NCBI GenBank assembly: GCA_964532515.1
Contig: CAZHKH010000013.1
Coordinates: forward strand, 1 to 24,046
Source of the DNA: TMED161 sp964532515
Lineage (GTDB): Bacteria > Fidelibacterota > Marinisomatia > SCGC-AAA003-L08 > D37C17
Length of the DNA stretch: 24,046 nt
Direction: 5' to 3'
Shown: piece after piece, positions 7,345 through 15,102 of the stretch
Position numbering within the stretch: position 1 is the first letter of the stretch
Layout of the letters: each line of letters begins with the position of its first letter
The notes under the pieces: model-generated
What the model was told of the DNA's origin: nothing
The model's input: only the letters and a program-made list of their open reading frames with translations
Databases searched by the model: none
Position numbers and translations under genes: made by a program

Positions 7345-9138
7345 TTGAATTCTTATCTTAGAAAAAAAACTATTTTTTATTCTGCTGTAATTATATTTTT
7401 CCCAATATTTTTCAAATTTTTTGAATTACAAATATTGGATTATAATAAATATAAAAAATTAGCAGGTAATAATAGCCTACGTTCTATTGAGATTAAAGCT
7501 CCCCGAGGAATAATTTATGATAGAAATGCGGTTCCATTGGTAGATAATGTCTACAACTATAATTTAGAGATAATGCCTGTTGATATAATAGATAGAAGTA
7601 CAAATCGTATATATGATAAATTCAATTTTAGTTTACTTGATTCTATTTTAGGTATCAAAAAAGAAAGAATAATTTCAAAAGTTGATGAACATAAAACAGG
7701 GATAGAAAAATTTCATCCATTTATCTTAAAAAGATTTATTGATTTCAATGACATGGTAATGATTGAAGAACATATATTAGATTTTCCTGGAATCATATTC
7801 TCTGAAGTCCCAGCTAGAAAGCATGTATCGGATGTAAATTTATCTCATGTCCTTGGATATGTAAGATTAGTTAACTCTGAAAGAATGATTAGATTAAATA
7901 ACCCTGATTCATCCTATAAATATTCCCATGGAGATGTCTATGGATATAGTGGTCTAGAAAAATCATATGAGTCATCCCTTAGAGGGGAGAATGGCGCTCA
8001 ATATAGATTAATTGATTATAGAGGGGTCGATCAGGGGCTATTCAATGAAAAAGATGGTAAGGATGTGATTAATGGTCCTCCATTAATCACCAGCATAGAT
8101 GTTGACCTCCAGCGTATTGCTGAAAATTTTTTAAAAGATAGTTCAGGGGTTATAGTCTGCATGGACCCTTCAAATGGTGAGATACTAGCATTTGCAAGCT
8201 CTCCTAATTTTGATTTAAAGCCATTCAATAGGGGTCCCGTTCCTCAAGAAATATGGGATGGATGGAACAATGATCCGAAAAACCCCCTACTTAATAGACC
8301 TGTTAGTGGCCAATATCCACCTGGCTCTGTTTTTAAGTTAGTAACAGCAGCTTTAATTTTAGATAAGGGTAAAGAGAAAACCAAATATGATTGTAAGGGA
8401 GAGTATACTTTAGCAGATGGTGTAACTAAAAAATGTTGGAATACATCCGGGCACGGTGAGTTAGATTTAAAGGGAGCTCTTATTAATTCGTGCAATGTTT
8501 ATTTCTATGAAGCGGTAGAGACTCTTTCATTTGATGAATTAATACAAATTTCTAAAGATTTTAATTTTGGAAAAACTCTTGGAGTTGATCTCCCAAATGA
8601 AAAAAGAGGCCTTATTCCAACTAGAAAATATATGAATAAAAGATATAGATATCGTGATGATAAGGGGAAGTTAATTACAAATTGGGCAGTAGGTGGAACC
8701 AAAGCAAATATGGGAATTGGTCAAGGAGAGGTTCTTGCTACTCCTATTCAAGTTTTGAACTCAATAAACTATATAGCTAATAAAGGTTTTAGCTATACGC
8801 CACATTTGGTAAAGAATAAAAATTCTAATAAACATGAAATCAAATTAAGTGATCGAATATGGACATTTTTAGATAATGCGATATATAGTGCTGTTAAATA
8901 TGGGACTGGTAAAAAGGCAGATGTTATTGATAAAGATGCCATTGTTAGAGGGAAAACGGGTACTGCTCAAAATCCTCAAGGAGAGGATCACTCCTGGTTC
9001 TCAGGATATGTAACCTCTAAAAAATCTTTAAACAAAATGTCAATTGTCGTATTAATTGAGCATGGTGGCAGTGGAGCAGGCTCTGCTTCAGAGATTGCTC
9101 AAGTTTTCTTCCAACACTTTATAGATAATCAAAACTAG
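7345..9138 (+). CDS. mrdA: Penicillin-binding protein 2, class B transpeptidase of the elongasome
   Basis: Cross-links peptidoglycan during lateral wall growth, paired with RodA. The 597-residue protein has an N-terminal membrane anchor (about 8-26), the dimerisation/pedestal domain beginning with KAPRGIIYDRN (51-61), and the transpeptidase domain from about residue 245. All three active-site motifs are present: S328-x-x-K331 in PPGSVFK, S382-C-N in NSCNVYF, and K537-T-G in RGKTGTAQN. The start is TTG at 7345, two bases after mreD; the first downstream ATG would remove the membrane anchor. The stop is followed at once by the rodA ATG. PBP2 is preferred over the division enzyme FtsI because of the mre/rod context. 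Confidence 0.95.
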   Translation: MNSYLRKKTIFYSAVIIFFPIFFKFFELQILDYNKYKKLAGNNSLRSIEIKAPRGIIYDRNAVPLVDNVYNYNLEIMPVDIIDRSTNRIYDKFNFSLLDSILGIKKERIISKVDEHKTGIEKFHPFILKRFIDFNDMVMIEEHILDFPGIIFSEVPARKHVSDVNLSHVLGYVRLVNSERMIRLNNPDSSYKYSHGDVYGYSGLEKSYESSLRGENGAQYRLIDYRGVDQGLFNEKDGKDVINGPPLITSIDVDLQRIAENFLKDSSGVIVCMDPSNGEILAFASSPNFDLKPFNRGPVPQEIWDGWNNDPKNPLLNRPVSGQYPPGSVFKLVTAALILDKGKEKTKYDCKGEYTLADGVTKKCWNTSGHGELDLKGALINSCNVYFYEAVETLSFDELIQISKDFNFGKTLGVDLPNEKRGLIPTRKYMNKRYRYRDDKGKLITNWAVGGTKANMGIGQGEVLATPIQVLNSINYIANKGFSYTPHLVKNKNSNKHEIKLSDRIWTFLDNAIYSAVKYGTGKKADVIDKDAIVRGKTGTAQNPQGEDHSWFSGYVTSKKSLNKMSIVVLIEHGGSGAGSASEIAQVFFQHFIDNQN

Positions 9139-10386
9139 ATGGAACGAATTAATAGAATATTTAGATTTAGCAATATAATTAGATTTGATTTTAGAATGGG
9201 ACTGCCCATCTTATTTTTATGTGTAATTGGATTAATTGCATTAAAAAGTACAAGTATAGATACCTTAGGACAGCACTCGGTTTTTAACAAACAATGCATT
9301 TGGATACTCTGTGGATTCTTAATATTTATACTTTTACAATTCATTAGAAATCAAGTATTATATGAATTTTCTTATATTCTTTATATAGCTGTTCTCCTTC
9401 TTATTTTCATCACACTATTTATGCCAGCAATAAAATATTCAACAAGATGGATCCTTATTGGCTCCTATCAATTTCAGCCATCAGAATTGGGAAAGGTTAT
9501 TATTATTCTAACTTTAGCTAGATTCATTTCTGACTACAAAGATACACTTTCAGATCATCAGTTAATTGTATCTTCTGCTATCATTTCAATGTGCCCATTA
9601 CTCTTAATATTTAAACAACCAGACTATGGAACTGGACTAATGTATTTGCTACCAATTTTTCCGATGCTCTATTGGTCTGGGGTTAAATTCAAAAATATCC
9701 TTCTATATATATTTCCTTTTATTAGTATGATTACAGCAATGCATTTAACAGCATATTCAATTTGGATGATTTTATTGCTAGCTACGTTATTAATTTTTCA
9801 GTTTAGAATACGAGTAGTTATTTTAAATTTTATAATCAATATCTCTTTTGGACTATTCAATGCATATGCATGGAAATATTTATTGAAAGATTATCATAAA
9901 AATAGAATATGGGATTTTATTCAGAACTTTTTTAATCCAGACAATACAAATCACATGGGTATAGGCTATCAAGCATTTCAATCAAAAGTTGCGATAGGAT
10001 CAGGTGGTTTTTTTGGAAAAGGCATTGGAGAAGGGACGCAATCATATCTAAGGTTCCTTCCTATAAAAGATTCAGATTTCATACTTTCTGTAATTTCAGA
10101 AGAAATGGGATTGTTTTTAATCGTTTTAATTATTTTAGCTGTTTTATTTTTTATATACATGGTCACAGACTATGCTCAGCGATTATTTAATAAATTTTAC
10201 TCTCTCAGTCTGATTGGATTTAGCTCAATTATTTTTTTTCATGTAATAATTAATATGAGTATGGTAGTTGGATTATTCCCTGTTATTGGATTGCCCTTCC
10301 CATTTATTAGCTATGGTGGGTCATTTATGATATCATGTTTTGCAATGATAGCAATAATGAATAATATTGTAAACAATGATCTTTAA
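9139..10386 (+). CDS. rodA: Rod-shape SEDS glycosyltransferase RodA
   Basis: Polymerises lipid II into glycan strands together with PBP2. The 415-residue protein has about ten transmembrane segments and SEDS motifs: TRWILIGSYQFQPSELGKV (102-120), the extracellular loop GIGEGTQSYLRFLPIKDSDFI containing the conserved Asp (D313 in DSDFI, at the position known to be essential in characterised RodA proteins), and the late VVGLFPVIGLPFPFISYGGS segment. It begins directly after the mrdA stop with no spacer, so the catalytic pair is likely translated together. At 415 residues it is somewhat longer than E. coli RodA (370), with a longer N-terminal extension before the first helix. FtsW is less likely given the neighbours. 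Confidence 0.95.
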   Translation: MERINRIFRFSNIIRFDFRMGLPILFLCVIGLIALKSTSIDTLGQHSVFNKQCIWILCGFLIFILLQFIRNQVLYEFSYILYIAVLLLIFITLFMPAIKYSTRWILIGSYQFQPSELGKVIIILTLARFISDYKDTLSDHQLIVSSAIISMCPLLLIFKQPDYGTGLMYLLPIFPMLYWSGVKFKNILLYIFPFISMITAMHLTAYSIWMILLLATLLIFQFRIRVVILNFIINISFGLFNAYAWKYLLKDYHKNRIWDFIQNFFNPDNTNHMGIGYQAFQSKVAIGSGGFFGKGIGEGTQSYLRFLPIKDSDFILSVISEEMGLFLIVLIILAVLFFIYMVTDYAQRLFNKFYSLSLIGFSSIIFFHVIINMSMVVGLFPVIGLPFPFISYGGSFMISCFAMIAIMNNIVNNDL

Positions 10387-10426
10387 TTAGATTATTTTTT
10401 TGCGAAATAATTCGTAAATTACAATA

Positions 10427-11350
10427 ATGAGAAATTTTCTTATTATACGAAATAAGTGGCTTGGTCTATTTATTTTAACCTTCGGGTGCTACATTACAGA
10501 TTCCACAGCAAGTGCAGAGTTAGAATCCCAGAGCCTAAAGAATCAAGAGGATATCAACTTAATCAGCAACAAAATTGATACTATCAATATTGATGCTAAT
10601 AGTAATACTGAGAAGATTGACCAACTAAATAAAAAACTTTTGAGCTTGCAAGAGCAAATAGGAAAGAATTCAGTATACATTGATGGATTAAAAGATTCAA
10701 TTAGGGCATTTCAGCAACTTGATATATCTTCAGCTTCTGCTGATCAAGATATAATTAATTCACTAATAAGGATTCAAAGTAAACTCAATATTATTGAAGA
10801 TAAAATATTTTATTCAGATAGCTTATACTTTAATTTGCTTAATGATTTAGTATTAATTGAAGCTCAAATAGAGAATTTAAATCAAAACATTGATAATGTT
10901 ACGAGCTTGAATGTCTCTATACAGGAAATTCAGGATGAAATAGATGTAGGAACAAATATACCAATAGATACTGTTGATGATTACAAAGCCTCTTATGATT
11001 TAGCATATGAATTTTATGCGAACAAAGAATATGAGAAGAGTCTCAAAGCTTTTAAAATACTAGTAGACTCAGATAAAGAGGAGAATCTCGCTGATAATGC
11101 TCAATTTTGGATTGGTCAAATTTATTATATTCAAAGAAACTATAAACTTGCAATTTCTGAATACAAAAAGGTATCTACTCTTGGAGATATGAATAAAGCA
11201 CCAGATGCAGATTATAAAATAGCTTTATCTTATATAGGTATAGGTGAAACTGATTTAGCGCTTAATCAGTTGAATTATATAATTGAAAAATATCCAAATA
11301 ATCTTGATTTAATTAATAAATCAATAAAATTGATTGAAGGAAATAAATAA
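10427..11350 (+). CDS. CpoB/YbgF-like periplasmic coiled-coil and TPR protein
   Basis: A 307-residue exported protein. The N-terminus is a hydrophobic signal (about 10-21) ending in TFGC, possibly a non-ideal lipobox with C21. Residues about 35-170 are predicted by eye to be coiled coil, rich in heptad Leu/Ile. The C-terminal part (about 187-300) has TPR-like units: SYDLAYEFYANKEYEKSLKAF, then FWIGQIYYIQRNYKLAISEY, then APDADYKIALSYIGIG. That is the CpoB (YbgF) design; CpoB coordinates PBP1B with the Tol-Pal system at division in E. coli. No tol or pal gene is nearby; the position after rodA suggests a cell-wall or outer-membrane task. Upstream there are 40 bases without a gene. The family call is fairly sure, the role inferred. 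Confidence 0.78.
   Translation: MRNFLIIRNKWLGLFILTFGCYITDSTASAELESQSLKNQEDINLISNKIDTINIDANSNTEKIDQLNKKLLSLQEQIGKNSVYIDGLKDSIRAFQQLDISSASADQDIINSLIRIQSKLNIIEDKIFYSDSLYFNLLNDLVLIEAQIENLNQNIDNVTSLNVSIQEIQDEIDVGTNIPIDTVDDYKASYDLAYEFYANKEYEKSLKAFKILVDSDKEENLADNAQFWIGQIYYIQRNYKLAISEYKKVSTLGDMNKAPDADYKIALSYIGIGETDLALNQLNYIIEKYPNNLDLINKSIKLIEGNK
11336..11341 (+). promoter_or_regulatory. Shine-Dalgarno sequence deciding the GlgA-like start
   Basis: GAAGGA lies 10 bases before the ATG at 11352. It supports that ATG over the in-frame TTG at 11334, which has no such site and would overlap the preceding gene. Confidence 0.6.
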
Positions 11351-11351
11351 T

Positions 11352-12164
11352 ATGTCAAAGAAGATTTTTTATCTCTCATCTGAAGTAGATCCTTTCTCTA
11401 ATACGTATTCATTATCTCAATTTTCACAGAAAGTTTGTTCTAGATTACATGATATATCAGACTTCGATATTAGACTAAATCAACCAAAATATGGGTATAT
11501 AAGTGAAAGGAAGTATATTCTAAGAGAAGTTATACGCTTAAGGGACATGCTGATTGATTTTGCGGATGGCCAGGATTCTGTAAATTTAAAGTCCGCCTTT
11601 ATTCCAAATACTAGGGTACAAATCTATTTTACTGAAAGCGATAAGCATTTTAAACCTTTACTCGAGTTACTATATAAATCAAAAAATGGAAGATTTTATA
11701 AAGATAATGATTTTAAGTTTTCATTTTTTTGTAAGGTTGCATTAGAAACGATAAAAAGACTATTCTGGCAACCTGATATTATTATTTGCAATGATTGGCA
11801 GATGTCTTCTCTGCCGATTTTACTGAAGAATAATTATAAAAATGATGAATATTATAAAAATATTAAAACAGTATTTATTCTTCACAGTATTAATGAAAAT
11901 AGATATTACTCGGATGCATCTCATGAGTACATCGATTTGAAAGCACCTTCATCTAAAATAGATAATCTTGAGCTTGCAATCAAGTGTAGTGATTATTTGG
12001 TAGTGGTTGATGATGAGAAAAAAAATATGTCCAAGCTATTTAAAAAGAATAAAAATCTTTTTGATGCTCACAAGAAAACCAAGACATTGTACCTCGATGT
12101 TCCAGGAAAGCCAAAATGGTCAGAAATTTCAAAAAAAATTGAAACACTCTTAAGGAAAATATAG
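11352..12164 (+). CDS. Half-length GT5 glycogen/starch-synthase-like protein, probably not catalytic
   Basis: A 270-residue protein equal only to the N-terminal Rossmann half of glycogen synthase GlgA. Recognisable parts are IFYLSSEVDPF (5-15), RLNQPKYGYI, WQPDIIICNDWQMSSLPILL and NIKTVFILHSINEN. A true GlgA has about 480 residues and an ADP-glucose-binding KTGGL near residue 15; here that place reads NTYSL (N17 for the Lys), and the whole C-terminal nucleotide-sugar half is missing. The same half-length form occurs in Bacteroidetes, where I recall it beside a DUF4270 lipoprotein gene; here too it precedes a large lipoprotein by 10 bases. It is probably a regulatory or binding protein, function unknown. 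I chose the ATG at 11352 because of the GAAGGA upstream. Confidence 0.75.
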   Translation: MSKKIFYLSSEVDPFSNTYSLSQFSQKVCSRLHDISDFDIRLNQPKYGYISERKYILREVIRLRDMLIDFADGQDSVNLKSAFIPNTRVQIYFTESDKHFKPLLELLYKSKNGRFYKDNDFKFSFFCKVALETIKRLFWQPDIIICNDWQMSSLPILLKNNYKNDEYYKNIKTVFILHSINENRYYSDASHEYIDLKAPSSKIDNLELAIKCSDYLVVVDDEKKNMSKLFKKNKNLFDAHKKTKTLYLDVPGKPKWSEISKKIETLLRKI

Positions 12165-12174
12165 TTTTATATTT

Positions 12175-15102
12175 ATGCTTAAGAGATTCTTTAATAGGAT
12201 GACAAATAAACTTTTTTTCCTTAGCTTTGTGCTGATTTTCTTTTCATGCGAATCAGATCCAGTCTCTGTAGATTCTTCATTTTCTAATAATAATTCATTT
12301 TTGATTCAAACATTTGAAGTTAATGCGGAGCAATCATATACATTTCAAGATGATTCCTTGTTTAATGGTAGAAGCTATAGGCTTTATTCAGGTAATATTG
12401 ATGATATTAATAGTAAAATATTTATGAAAATAAATACATCCTACTTGGCAGACAGTAAATACTGTCAGGTTGATACAGCCTCATATAGCGACTCAACTAT
12501 CCACTCTGTTGATAGCTTGCAAATAGTATTCCGATCATTTGATGAATTAATGGATGAAGATAGTCTTTTGCTTCTCGATACTACTATGCTTGATATAGTT
12601 GGTGGATTTGGAATAATTCCAAATTGGAATGAGGATAGCCTTCATATTTTTTCTTCCTTAGAGGAACCAATGGATTTGACATCAATAATAGATTCTTCAA
12701 TGCAAATTGAAAATTATACGTTTAGTTTGAATTTACCATTTAATGATGATTGGTGTACATCTGAGCAAGACTATTATATTGTTATATCATATAATCCTGA
12801 GCATTCCCATGAGTTTCAGTGTCTAGAGCTAACATCATCTCAGTATTCATCGGGGATATCAGATTCGTATAGACCTTCAATGATTTTTTCGTATAATCAA
12901 TTCAATGAAATTATTGATTATATAAATCGTTTTTCAATTGATGGGGGTAATCTCTTTATTCCTGAATTAACACTTGAAGATGAGGAATTGGTATACGTTG
13001 TAAACAACGATACTTTATCAACATTTTCAAAAGTTTTTATAGTAGGGCATACTGGATTTGACCCAGAAGGAACTTTTTCTGAAAATATTAATACTGATGA
13101 AATATATTTAAAGGATATATCTTTGGGCTCATTCATTTTCAATGCTGACCATACTTATGAATTAGAGCTAAATCTAGATTTAGAGGATTCTATTCTTGAT
13201 TCCATTGAAACAATAGATTTTATTTTAGATAGTATTATTGTGATAGGAGATAATGAGGATCCCTCTCAAGATAATTCTCCTCTTGGAGGTGAGGGGGATA
13301 GCTTGTTCACTATTATTGGAGATAGCACTGAATCATTTATAGACCTAGGCTTTGATTGGTGCCCAGACTTATATGAAACCGGCAGCGATAGTTGTTTATG
13401 TAATTTTGTAGATAATCCAGAAGAGTGCAATGATATTGAGGATGAGGATCTTATTTACAATGAGAGTGGAACCGAAGGAAATGGAATTCATGACACTGGT
13501 GAAGAATTCCCAGAAATTGCAGATACTGGGGTAGATGGATGTGCAGATGAATATGAAGGGGGATTAAATGAGCAAGGTAATACAACCTGTTTAGATGATG
13601 TAAACCCTGATTATCAGGAAGGTTCAGATCCAAATGAAGATAACTATTTATTAGATCCAACTGGTGATGATTGGAATGACTGCGGTGAGGATGGGCTTTG
13701 CGATGAAGATGAAGAGGGATATGACATAGAATTAAATCAAGACCCATCAAATGATAATTGGGGTAGCGACAATCTTAATGGAACTGAAGGAAATAGTAAT
13801 TGGGAGGAAGGCGAAGGAACCGAAGGAAATGGTCAATATGACTATGGAGAGCCATACTATGACTGGGGAACCGATGGTATTCCACAAGAGGATGAAATAA
13901 ATTGCTTAGATTGCACTGATGATATAGATACTGAGGGCAACAATGCTTATGATTTGGGGGAGCCATATCAGGATACAGGGATAGAAGATTCTACGTACAC
14001 ACCTGATGAAGAAGGATACAACCCAAATGGAACTGAGGGAAATGGTATTTTTAATTTTGGAGAGGATCTACCAACTGAGTATGATTGCGGAGAAGATGGA
14101 ATTTGCAATGATGGAGATCCATCAGATGATTACAATATTGATCCAAATAATGACAATTGGCTGGACTGCGGATCAGATTCAGACTGCGAAGTTGAAGATG
14201 ATGATGACACACAGGGAAATGGAGAGTGGGATCCAGGTGAATTACATCAGGGAAACAGCCAATTTGATTCTACGGACTCAGTAAATGAATTCTATTATGA
14301 TTGGGGCATCGATCAGCTCCCTGATAGTTTAGAGGTACTATCAACTACTAATCTATTAACCTACTCTGCACCTCCTACAATATCATATATTATTGATGGA
14401 GATATGACTAATATCAACAATGCTCTTGATGAGAGCAAGGACATTTTGTTTGATATAGTAGACATAGTGCAAGTAGATGATCCAAATTATGATGTTAAAG
14501 TTAGAATTAATTTGATTGCTAATGTAGATTTTAAGGCTATACAGTTTCGATTAAATCATTCGCCATATATAAATGAAACTTCTGAGCTTATCCATAGTAC
14601 TGATATTATTAGAAAAATTGATCAAAATGAGCTTATAGAGGACCTTTCAAGTTATGATAATTTATTTTCTTCGTATGACTTTAGCTCTGATAGCACTCTA
14701 GTTTTGGATTATCTTAATGGGGTTCGATTTTCACTTAATTTTTCTGATTTATCTAATTTCATTCAAGGAAATCCAGGAATATATATAAATGATAGCTATA
14801 CAACTCTTGGTTTGAATTTAATTCATGCGCATCCAAACTATAATTTTTTTGATAATCAAGTAAATCTATGGGCTAAAATTGGAGATGAAAATAGATTTCT
14901 CACTACGATAAATCCAAGTAGCAATAGTGAAATTCTTATTCCATTTGCTCATGTAATACAGGATATTATCAATGATGATATAGATTTATCAGAGGATATT
15001 ATTTTTCTTCTAGATGGCGTGTATGATAATAGATCTAGATTGGTTCTACATAAAACTGATGAACTTTTATCTCCCAAGCTTGAGGTGTTCTATTCAGAAT
15101 GA
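12175..15102 (+). CDS. Large acidic lipoprotein with EF-hand-like repeats, DUF4270-like in context
   Basis: A 975-residue exported protein of unknown function. The N-terminus has a positively charged start, a hydrophobic stretch and FFSC, so C25 is the probable lipidated Cys. Residues about 40-385 are beta-rich with many Ser/Asp. Residues 396-720 are very acidic, Gly/Asn/Cys-rich, and hold two alternating kinds of 12-residue calcium-loop-like repeats. Residues about 730-975 are again beta-rich and end with RSRLVLHKTDELLSPKLEVFYSE, which looks like the C-terminal strand of DUF4270/DNRLRE-type surface proteins. It sits between the GlgA-like gene and a probable barrel protein (4-base overlap), a likely surface-exposed assembly. 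DUF4270 membership is inferred from neighbours and the C-terminus, not from a search. Confidence 0.7.
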   Translation: MLKRFFNRMTNKLFFLSFVLIFFSCESDPVSVDSSFSNNNSFLIQTFEVNAEQSYTFQDDSLFNGRSYRLYSGNIDDINSKIFMKINTSYLADSKYCQVDTASYSDSTIHSVDSLQIVFRSFDELMDEDSLLLLDTTMLDIVGGFGIIPNWNEDSLHIFSSLEEPMDLTSIIDSSMQIENYTFSLNLPFNDDWCTSEQDYYIVISYNPEHSHEFQCLELTSSQYSSGISDSYRPSMIFSYNQFNEIIDYINRFSIDGGNLFIPELTLEDEELVYVVNNDTLSTFSKVFIVGHTGFDPEGTFSENINTDEIYLKDISLGSFIFNADHTYELELNLDLEDSILDSIETIDFILDSIIVIGDNEDPSQDNSPLGGEGDSLFTIIGDSTESFIDLGFDWCPDLYETGSDSCLCNFVDNPEECNDIEDEDLIYNESGTEGNGIHDTGEEFPEIADTGVDGCADEYEGGLNEQGNTTCLDDVNPDYQEGSDPNEDNYLLDPTGDDWNDCGEDGLCDEDEEGYDIELNQDPSNDNWGSDNLNGTEGNSNWEEGEGTEGNGQYDYGEPYYDWGTDGIPQEDEINCLDCTDDIDTEGNNAYDLGEPYQDTGIEDSTYTPDEEGYNPNGTEGNGIFNFGEDLPTEYDCGEDGICNDGDPSDDYNIDPNNDNWLDCGSDSDCEVEDDDDTQGNGEWDPGELHQGNSQFDSTDSVNEFYYDWGIDQLPDSLEVLSTTNLLTYSAPPTISYIIDGDMTNINNALDESKDILFDIVDIVQVDDPNYDVKVRINLIANVDFKAIQFRLNHSPYINETSELIHSTDIIRKIDQNELIEDLSSYDNLFSSYDFSSDSTLVLDYLNGVRFSLNFSDLSNFIQGNPGIYINDSYTTLGLNLIHAHPNYNFFDNQVNLWAKIGDENRFLTTINPSSNSEILIPFAHVIQDIINDDIDLSEDIIFLLDGVYDNRSRLVLHKTDELLSPKLEVFYSE
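13468..14334 (+). repeat. Coding repeats: alternating EF-hand-like 12-residue loops in the lipoprotein
   Basis: Type A, consensus [DG]-T-[EQ]-G-N-[GSN]-x-[WYFH]-[DEN]-x-G-E, occurs six times at lipoprotein residues 432-443, 536-547, 548-559 (tandem with the previous one), 585-596, 619-630 and 678-689. Type B, roughly D-x-G-x-D-G-x-x-x-x-x-[ED], occurs at 450-461, 502-513, 563-574, 637-648 and, weaker, 709-720. Both place acidic or amide residues at positions 1, 3, 5, 9 and 12 and usually Gly at 6, as in EF-hand and dockerin calcium loops. Copies are degenerate at DNA level, so this is an old protein repeat, not recent tandem duplication. Calcium binding is inference. Confidence 0.75.

Noticed and set aside
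10387..10426. Promoter before the CpoB-like gene
   Set aside because: TTGCGA and TACAAT are only 14 bases apart, the T-run does not fit the FCB TAnnTTTG box exactly, and the CGAA-ATAA-TTCG inverted repeat is too short to call.
13451..13750. Minus-strand ORF rich in His, Leu and Pro
   Set aside because: It is the antisense of the Asp/Glu/Gly repeats of the lipoprotein; the odd composition follows from that and no family is recognisable.
14006..14284. Plus-strand ORF of 92 codons in a second frame
   Set aside because: Shadow frame over the acidic repeats, with Met/Ile/Gln-rich random composition and no ribosome-binding site.
13468..14334. CRISPR-like or tandem DNA repeat array
   Set aside because: The repeats are at protein level, irregularly spaced and with variable codons, inside a long open frame.
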